Of a stretch of 64,000 nt of DNA, positions 58,828-64,000 are shown piece after piece. The position numbers and the translations under genes are program-made. The DNA is taken from NCBI GenBank assembly GCA_902770835.1, contig CACXUM010000011.1, forward strand, positions 1 through 64,000. Reading direction: 5' to 3'. The notes beneath the pieces were generated by a model, which saw only the letters and a program-made list of their open reading frames with translations, ran no database searches and was not told the origin of the DNA. The DNA is from an uncultured Bacteroidia bacterium (GTDB lineage: Bacteria > Bacteroidota > Bacteroidia > Bacteroidales > F082). How positions within the stretch are numbered: the stretch's first letter is position 1; each line of letters begins with the position of its first letter.

Positions 58828-61284
58828 TTATTCGATCCCATATTTCTCCGCCAGCAAATCCAGCAATTCATCAACTTGCGACATGAATTGGGTGGCGTCG
58901 TCTTTCCATGTGGGGTAGTCGGATTCGGATTCGTTTTTGCCGCGCAGGGCGTTCATGCGGGCGAGGAAGGTTGTGTCGCGCTCCAATTGCTTGAACATGG
59001 GAAGCATCTTGTGGCAAAGCCCTTGCATTTCAACGAAATCCGACTGCTCAATTAAAGTGTTCATTTTAACCAAATCGTCGGCGGTGGACTGCACAAAGAC
59101 GGTCAAAATATCGGTCATGGCTTCCTTGTCGTTGCCCATCATTTCACTGAAGGCGGGAAAATCGGGGAAAGCGGTTTCGGCCTCCATTTCGCTTGAAGCA
59201 ACACTTCCGAACAGGTTCTCCAACTGCTTGAGGTTGAATGGTTTTTGTAAGAATCCGTCGAAGCCCTCGGCCTTGGCTTTTTCGATGGTGTATTCGATGC
59301 GGCCCGTCATAAGAATGACGGGCTTTTTGGGGTCGGCTTCCTTGAAGAAATACAGAACATCGTTGCCCGTGACGGCTCCCATCTCCCTGTCAGTCAGGAT
59401 GTAATCGTATTCCTGCACCTGATGCAGGGCGTTTTCCACATCGTTCATTGAGCGACAGGGAATGGCTTGATGGCCAAGGCGGTGCAGCATGGTGTCAATG
59501 ACGGACAAAAGCGTGTTGTCGTCGTCGATGACTAAGATGTTGAGGCTCTTTTTGTTGTCCTCGCTTGCCTCATTCGTTTCTTCAACTCTTTGCTCAACCG
59601 ACTCCACTGGAATCCTCACCTCGAAATGCGTACCTTTGCCCACCTCGGAATCGATGTGGATTTCGCCGCCGAGCAGGTCGACGAGACCCTTGACGACCGA
59701 CATGCCATAGCCGCTACCCTCGGCGAATTGGTTGTAGGTCTCGATGCGCACAAAAGGCTTGAACACTTCCTCCAACTTGTCTTCGGGGATGCCCACGCCC
59801 GTGTCGGTGATGTCGAAAACGAGCAGGTTGCGCCCCATCCGCGCCTTGAAGGTGACGCTGCCCTCCAAGGTGTATTTGATGCCGTTGGAGATGATGTTAG
59901 TCAGTATCTGTTTGATTTTCAGTTGGTCGGAGCAGACGAAAGTGTTGGTTTCGATGCTGTTTTCCAACTTGAACGTCAGGTTTTTGTGGCGGGCGATGGA
60001 CTCGAACATCTCGGCGGTTTCATCGCAAAGTTGATGGATGTTGAAGTTTTCCTTGTTGACTTGCAGTTTGCCCTGTTCGAGGCTCGAAAACTCCAAAAGG
60101 TTGGTCAGTAGGTTGAGGATGTGTCCGGCGGATTGTTGTATCGAGTTGATTTCCTTCTCGTTGCCGGTCTTGTCCAAGAGTTCCACATAGCCCATGATGG
60201 AACTGAGCGGCGTCTTGATGTCGTGCGACACGGAGAGCAGCAGTTTGTGGCGGCTTTCCATGATTTCCTCAGTCTTCTTCTTGGCTTCCTCGGCGGCGCG
60301 ACGGGCGCGATAGCCTTTGTTTACATCGCTGATAATCAGGATAATGAAGATGATGATGAGCAGCAATGTTGCGGCACCGATGAGAATGGAGGTGCGTGTG
60401 TTTTCGTCGATGATTTCCTCGCTTTTCTCGATTTCAAGGATGGTGGAGTCGAGGATTTCTTGGTTGAGGCGTATCAATAAGGTGGAAATCTGCTCTGAGA
60501 GTTGGTTGTCGGCCTTCACCAGTTCCTGCGTCTTTTTCTCGTAGTCCTTGATTTTATTCCAGTATTCGGCCTTGGCGCGGTTGGAAAGCACGCGCAGGTC
60601 GGCCAAGATGTTGATGGTGTCGGGGTGCTGGCGTTGGATGTGGAGCGTGTCGGTGCGCTCGATGGAGATGTACACGAGGCTGTCTTCGGCGGATTCAGAC
60701 GGGTTGAACACCTTGCCGACCCTTTGCCAGAAGCCCGGCTTGTCAAGCTTGCGCGGCACATGGATGATGGTGTCTTTCGAGACGGTGGTCACCACGATTT
60801 CGTCCTCGGTTTTCGGGGGTCTGTAGTCGTCGATGGTGCGGTCGAATTCGGCCAAAGGGTTGAAGTCGTGGAACTGCTTCGACAGTTCGTTGCTGATGCG
60901 GCCCTTGCTTTTGATGAGGCTTTCTATCTTGCTCACCATCAGTTTGTTGTCGTCGCTGATTTCAAACGACATCAGCGAGTCGGTTTGCGCGGTGATGGCC
61001 TCTCGGTAGGCGTTGAACTCGCGCTTGTATTTGGGTTGTTCGGTGAAGGCGAAGAGGTTGGCGGCGTTTTGGGCGGCGTGTACGTTTTTGGTGAATTCGT
61101 TCACCCAATTGAGCGCGTCGTGCTGCGAGTTGATGTTGGAGCGTTGGTTTTCGATGCTGTTGCGGAGGTTGGAGATGTAGTAGAACAAGGCTGCGCAAAG
61201 GGCCATGACGAACAGGTAGGTGATGACCACCTTCCAACTGGTGCGGCTTCCGCTTGGGTAATCGTTTCGGCTTTTCTTCTGCAT
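58828..61284 (-). CDS. Membrane hybrid sensor histidine kinase with REC and HPt domains
   Basis: Senses an unknown signal and starts a phosphorelay. Of 818 residues, a membrane helix near 20-42 (VVITYLFVMALCAALFYYIS), a periplasmic helical region to about 325 and a second helix (LIGAATLLLIIIFIILIISD) are followed by HisKA with LLLSVSHDIKTPLSSIMGYV (phospho-His near 366). Next come HATPase_c (LTNIISNGIKYT, ITDTGVGIPEDKL, GSGYGMSVVKGLVDLLGG), REC (ILVIDDDNTLLSVID, LTDREMGAVTGNDV) and an HPt domain (EMQGLCHKMLPMFKQL). The start at 61284 follows a promoter box by 7 bases. It is tail to tail with the NtrC-family gene, so the two probably form one relay. Confidence 0.9.
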   Translation of the reverse strand: MQKKSRNDYPSGSRTSWKVVITYLFVMALCAALFYYISNLRNSIENQRSNINSQHDALNWVNEFTKNVHAAQNAANLFAFTEQPKYKREFNAYREAITAQTDSLMSFEISDDNKLMVSKIESLIKSKGRISNELSKQFHDFNPLAEFDRTIDDYRPPKTEDEIVVTTVSKDTIIHVPRKLDKPGFWQRVGKVFNPSESAEDSLVYISIERTDTLHIQRQHPDTINILADLRVLSNRAKAEYWNKIKDYEKKTQELVKADNQLSEQISTLLIRLNQEILDSTILEIEKSEEIIDENTRTSILIGAATLLLIIIFIILIISDVNKGYRARRAAEEAKKKTEEIMESRHKLLLSVSHDIKTPLSSIMGYVELLDKTGNEKEINSIQQSAGHILNLLTNLLEFSSLEQGKLQVNKENFNIHQLCDETAEMFESIARHKNLTFKLENSIETNTFVCSDQLKIKQILTNIISNGIKYTLEGSVTFKARMGRNLLVFDITDTGVGIPEDKLEEVFKPFVRIETYNQFAEGSGYGMSVVKGLVDLLGGEIHIDSEVGKGTHFEVRIPVESVEQRVEETNEASEDNKKSLNILVIDDDNTLLSVIDTMLHRLGHQAIPCRSMNDVENALHQVQEYDYILTDREMGAVTGNDVLYFFKEADPKKPVILMTGRIEYTIEKAKAEGFDGFLQKPFNLKQLENLFGSVASSEMEAETAFPDFPAFSEMMGNDKEAMTDILTVFVQSTADDLVKMNTLIEQSDFVEMQGLCHKMLPMFKQLERDTTFLARMNALRGKNESESDYPTWKDDATQFMSQVDELLDLLAEKYGIE

Positions 61285-61291
61285 GATGCGG

Positions 61292-61299
61292 CAAAGATA
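61292..61299 (-). promoter_or_regulatory. -7 promoter box (TATCTTTG) for the hybrid kinase
   Basis: Minus-strand TATCTTTG lies 7 bases before the ATG at 61284, so the transcript is nearly leaderless. It is divergent from the box at 61311, with only 11 bases between. Confidence 0.65.
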
Positions 61300-61310
61300 G
61301 CACTTTTTTT

Positions 61311-61318
61311 TATCTTTG
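61311..61318 (+). promoter_or_regulatory. -7 promoter box (TATCTTTG) for the 5'-nucleotidase
   Basis: TATCTTTG lies 23 bases before the ATG at 61342. The closely spaced divergent boxes suggest that the two promoters compete or are regulated together. Confidence 0.65.
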
Positions 61319-61341
61319 CGGCTCAAATAAAGCATCAAACC

Positions 61342-62793
61342 ATGAACAAGAAAAAGTTGTTATTACTGCTCGCTTTGGTGGCCGTGGTGTTGTATCTCGT
61401 CCTTCGCAACCAACCCGAAAGCCCAACTGAACACGCTGGCAATCAGGACGCTGCGGGCAAAACCGAAATCGTCATCTTGTCGGTCAACGACATGCACGCC
61501 AACATCGACCTGTTTCCCAAATTCGCCGCGATGGTCGACAGTTTGAGGGCCATCTACCCTGATTTGCTGCTGTTTTCGGCAGGCGACAACCGCACGGGCA
61601 ACCCCGTGAACGACCAGTACGACCCCGTCAATTACCCCATGATCGAACTGATGAACCAAACCGGCTTCGACCTTTGCGCCGTGGGCAACCACGAATGGGA
61701 CGGCAACATCGTGAACTTGCAGAACGACATCCGTCGGGCCAAGTTCCCCTTCCTTTGCGCCAACGTCGTTATCCCCGACACGGTCAATCTCAGTATCAAG
61801 CCTTTCGTGACCTTTGAAAACCAAGGCGTTAAGATGGCGGTCGTCGGCATGATTGAAGTCCGCCACGATGGTATTCCGGGCGCGCATCCCGACAACCTGA
61901 AAAAAGTGAGTTTCAAACGCGCCTTCGATGTGCTTCCTGAGTACCAATACCTTAGAAACCAGAACGATGTGGTGATTTTGCTTTCGCATTGCGGCATTGA
62001 GGACGACATGGAAATAGCCCAAGCCTATCCGTGGCTTGATGCCATCATCGGCGGCCACAGCCACACCTTGATTGAGCATCCTCGCGAGACAAACGGCGTG
62101 TTAGTTACGCAATCCGGCTCGCACCTGAAATTCGCCACCTTGATTAAATTAGAGGTGGAAGGCCACAAGGTTGTCAATAAAGAGGCCATTGTGCTGAATG
62201 TCAGCAAGGTAAGGAAAGAAAAGCCCGAAATCAGGCAAATGGTGAACGGGTTCAACGACGCGCCCGCCTTGAACGAGCCTATCGCGACGGCGAAGACCAA
62301 GTTTGAGAACCTGGAGGAGTTGGGCTGCATGATAACCGATGCCATCCGCGAGATGAGCGGTGCCGACTTCGCCTTCCAAAACACGGGCGGGGTGCGTGTC
62401 AACTACCTGAAGAAAGGCCCCATCACCGTGAAGGATGTCTACAGCATCGATCCGTTCAACAACGATGTGGTCGTGTTCCGCATGACCGGCGAGCAGGTGA
62501 AGCGGTTCATTATCAATTCCTACCGCAAAAACGGCGGCCATCCGTCCTACGTTTCGGGCATGACCTATCGGGTGAGCGACGACGGTAAGTCAGTGTGGAT
62601 CAACATGGAAGGCACTGGTTTCTCGACCAAGAAGGTGTATAAGGTGGCCTTCAACAGTTACATGGCCTCCACGGTCAACATCGAGAGCGTCGATGACGGG
62701 CGGAGCCTGTTCAGGACTTCCGAGGAGATGATGATTGATTTTTTGCGCAGGCAAAAAGTGGTTGATTATCAGGGTGTAGTCAGAACGCATTAA
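61342..62793 (+). CDS. 5'-nucleotidase/UshA-family metallophosphatase
   Basis: A probable periplasmic enzyme that removes phosphate from nucleotides or UDP-sugars. The 483 residues start with a membrane anchor or signal (KKLLLLLALVAVVLYLVL). The metallophosphatase domain shows VILSVNDMHANIDLFPKFAA near 46-65, LLFSAGDNRTGNPVND, CAVGNHEWDGNIVN and AIIGGHSHTLIEH near 237-249. The C-terminal 5'-nucleotidase domain has FAFQNTGGVRVNYLKKGPIT, SIDPFNNDVVVFRMTGEQVK and YVSGMTYRVS. A longer frame that reads upstream through the kinase gene is rejected because the promoter and signal peptide mark this start. Confidence 0.9.
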   Translation: MNKKKLLLLLALVAVVLYLVLRNQPESPTEHAGNQDAAGKTEIVILSVNDMHANIDLFPKFAAMVDSLRAIYPDLLLFSAGDNRTGNPVNDQYDPVNYPMIELMNQTGFDLCAVGNHEWDGNIVNLQNDIRRAKFPFLCANVVIPDTVNLSIKPFVTFENQGVKMAVVGMIEVRHDGIPGAHPDNLKKVSFKRAFDVLPEYQYLRNQNDVVILLSHCGIEDDMEIAQAYPWLDAIIGGHSHTLIEHPRETNGVLVTQSGSHLKFATLIKLEVEGHKVVNKEAIVLNVSKVRKEKPEIRQMVNGFNDAPALNEPIATAKTKFENLEELGCMITDAIREMSGADFAFQNTGGVRVNYLKKGPITVKDVYSIDPFNNDVVVFRMTGEQVKRFIINSYRKNGGHPSYVSGMTYRVSDDGKSVWINMEGTGFSTKKVYKVAFNSYMASTVNIESVDDGRSLFRTSEEMMIDFLRRQKVVDYQGVVRTH

Positions 62794-62823
62794 AATTCTG
62801 TTTGTACGAAAAGAAAGTTTTTG

Positions 62824-62831
62824 TACTTTTG
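62824..62831 (+). promoter_or_regulatory. -7 promoter box (TACTTTTG) for the mutarotase
   Basis: TACTTTTG lies 34 bases before the ATG at 62866. Confidence 0.65.
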
Positions 62832-62865
62832 CAGGCTCAAATTTTGAAGATTGAAATCGAAGAAG

Positions 62866-64000
62866 ATGAAAAAAGCATTATCGATTTTTGCAATGGCTTT
62901 ATTATTAGTCAGTTGCGGACCAAAAAAGAAAGAAGTCCAGTTGGTTCCCACCGAAAACTTCAATACTGAGGTGGACGGCAAGAAGGTTTCGCTTTATACC
63001 TTGCGCAATGGTTTTCTGACGATGCAGGTCACCAACTACGGCGGTCGCGTAGTCGCCCTTTGGATGCCCGACAATCGCGGTAGTTTCGAGGACATCGTTC
63101 TTGGTTACGACCGTATCGAGAAGTATTTGAACAACGAAGGCGAGCGTTATTTGGGTGCCGTCGTCGGGCGTTGCGCCAACCGCATTTCCAATGCCAAATT
63201 CACTCTGAATGATGTTGAGTATCAGTTGACTAAGAATGACGGCGAGAACACGTTGCATGGCGGCCTCACTGGTGCCGACAAGCGTGTTTGGGATGTGGTT
63301 TCGGTCAATGACAGCGTGATAAAGATGCACACCGTTTTTGCCGATGGCGAGGACGGTTTCCCAGGCAACCTCGATGTGAATATGAGTTACACCTTGACGC
63401 ATGACAATCAGTTTGTTATCCGCTATGCGGCCACTACCGATGCCCCTACGTTGTGCAACCTTTCGCACCATTCCTTCTTCAACCTGAAGGGCGAGGGCAA
63501 CGGCACCATCCTCGACCACGAACTGCAAATCAATTCGCGCTACATGACCACCATCGATGAGCACATCCTGACCACGGGCAAGTTCTCGGGCGTGAAGAAT
63601 ACGCCTTTCGACTTCCGCGAAAAGCACCGCATCGGCGACAACATTGGCGCCGACGACGAGCAATTGAGAAACGCGAAAGGCTACGACCACAACTGGATTA
63701 TCGACAAGAGCGACCCGAAGGCATACGCTTGGAACGCCACCCTCACTGAACCCGTCAGCGGACGCGAAATGCAGGTGTGGAGCGACCAAGTTGGTATGCA
63801 GTTCTATAGCGGTAACTTCTTCAACGGCAAGGGCATGGGCAAGAGCGGCAAGCCTTTGAAATACCGTGAAGGTTTGGCTCTCGAAACGCAGTTTTTCCCC
63901 GATGCCATCAACCATGAGGCCTTGGCACCCACGCCGATTCTCAACCCAGGCGAGGAATACCATCAACTTTGCATCTACAAGTTCTCGGTGAAGCCCAAGG
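62866..64000 (+). CDS. galM: Aldose 1-epimerase (galactose mutarotase) lipoprotein, 3' end cut
   Basis: Interconverts alpha and beta forms of sugars such as galactose. About 378 codons are seen, and the frame is open at the window end, where it is close to complete. The protein has a lipoprotein signal (ALSIFAMALLLVSC), so it is exported, as in many Bacteroidetes. Mutarotase motifs follow: VTNYGGRVVALWMPD near 50, RYLGAVVGRCANRISNAKF near 95-113, ENTLHGG, TLCNLSHHSFFNLKGEG with the catalytic His near 195, GYDHNWIID, and LALETQFFPDAINH with the catalytic Glu near 343. It probably handles sugars released in the periplasm. Confidence 0.93.
   Translation, partial: MKKALSIFAMALLLVSCGPKKKEVQLVPTENFNTEVDGKKVSLYTLRNGFLTMQVTNYGGRVVALWMPDNRGSFEDIVLGYDRIEKYLNNEGERYLGAVVGRCANRISNAKFTLNDVEYQLTKNDGENTLHGGLTGADKRVWDVVSVNDSVIKMHTVFADGEDGFPGNLDVNMSYTLTHDNQFVIRYAATTDAPTLCNLSHHSFFNLKGEGNGTILDHELQINSRYMTTIDEHILTTGKFSGVKNTPFDFREKHRIGDNIGADDEQLRNAKGYDHNWIIDKSDPKAYAWNATLTEPVSGREMQVWSDQVGMQFYSGNFFNGKGMGKSGKPLKYREGLALETQFFPDAINHEALAPTPILNPGEEYHQLCIYKFSVKPK

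Noticed and set aside
60502..61341. Extension of the 5'-nucleotidase frame upstream across the kinase gene
   Set aside because: The kinase on the minus strand is certain there, and the promoter box at 61311 and the signal peptide place the real start at 61342.

Overview
The window reads as a chromosomal segment of a Bacteroidales (Bacteroidetes) bacterium. The main evidence is a promoter box of the form TAnnTTTG, seen 27 times directly upstream of genes. This is the -7 element of the Bacteroidetes primary sigma factor, whose gene lies in the window. Other support comes from the serC-serA-DUF1015 cluster, a DUF4831 protein, many lipoproteins, kdsA (so a Gram-negative envelope) and two members of the AAA-ATPase-like/PDDEXK_9 family. 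Shine-Dalgarno sequences are mostly weak. No tRNA, insertion sequence or CRISPR array was recognised.

Layout. 1-125 is the 3' end of a 5S rRNA and its terminator. 293-9506 carries serS, a membrane glycosyltransferase, small unknown genes, a sodium:solute symporter, kdsA, an AlbA_2 gene, xerD and a nitroreductase lipoprotein. 9585-13459 (minus) is a serine-synthesis operon, serC-serA, followed by a four-helix-bundle gene and DUF1015. 13616-16861 is an AT-richer accessory patch: a truncated AlbA_2-type gene, a C5-methyltransferase, a BsuBI/PstI-type endonuclease and a lipoprotein. 16994-26948 holds rpmE (L31 type B), lon, a peptide-binding lipoprotein, an AAA/PDDEXK gene and a tricorn-like protease. 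27038-34252 (minus) is mostly housekeeping: pepD, rpe, primary sigma factor, pnp, rpsO, and a membrane protein whose frame runs into rpsO. 34253-38142 is a second AT-rich accessory patch: an HNH nuclease, a methyltransferase-like protein fused to BspA-type leucine-rich repeats, and a DUF1016 nuclease. 38173-49731 contains DUF1848, parE, two tandem CPA2 antiporters, topB and a second AAA/PDDEXK gene. 49743-55407 (minus) has a phosphate-uptake operon ending in pncB, a DMT transporter and an agmatinase-family gene. 55482-64000 has a YycJ-type hydrolase, a coiled-coil lipoprotein, a convergent two-component pair (NtrC-family regulator and hybrid kinase), a 5'-nucleotidase and a galactose mutarotase cut by the window end.

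The most unusual signals are repeats that sit in frame inside genes. One palindromic family, with core CTTCGACAxGCTCAGG, lies inside parE and the peptide-binding lipoprotein, with a diverged copy in the tricorn-like protease. A different set of three palindromes lies in the linker of the DUF1016 nuclease gene. The methyltransferase-LRR fusion next to DUF1016 and HNH nucleases is the best candidate for an undescribed, possibly defence-related, module. Other points of note are a Cys-rich metallothionein-like insert in DUF1015, a SerRS with unusual class II motifs, and an in-frame fusion of a membrane protein with ribosomal protein S15.
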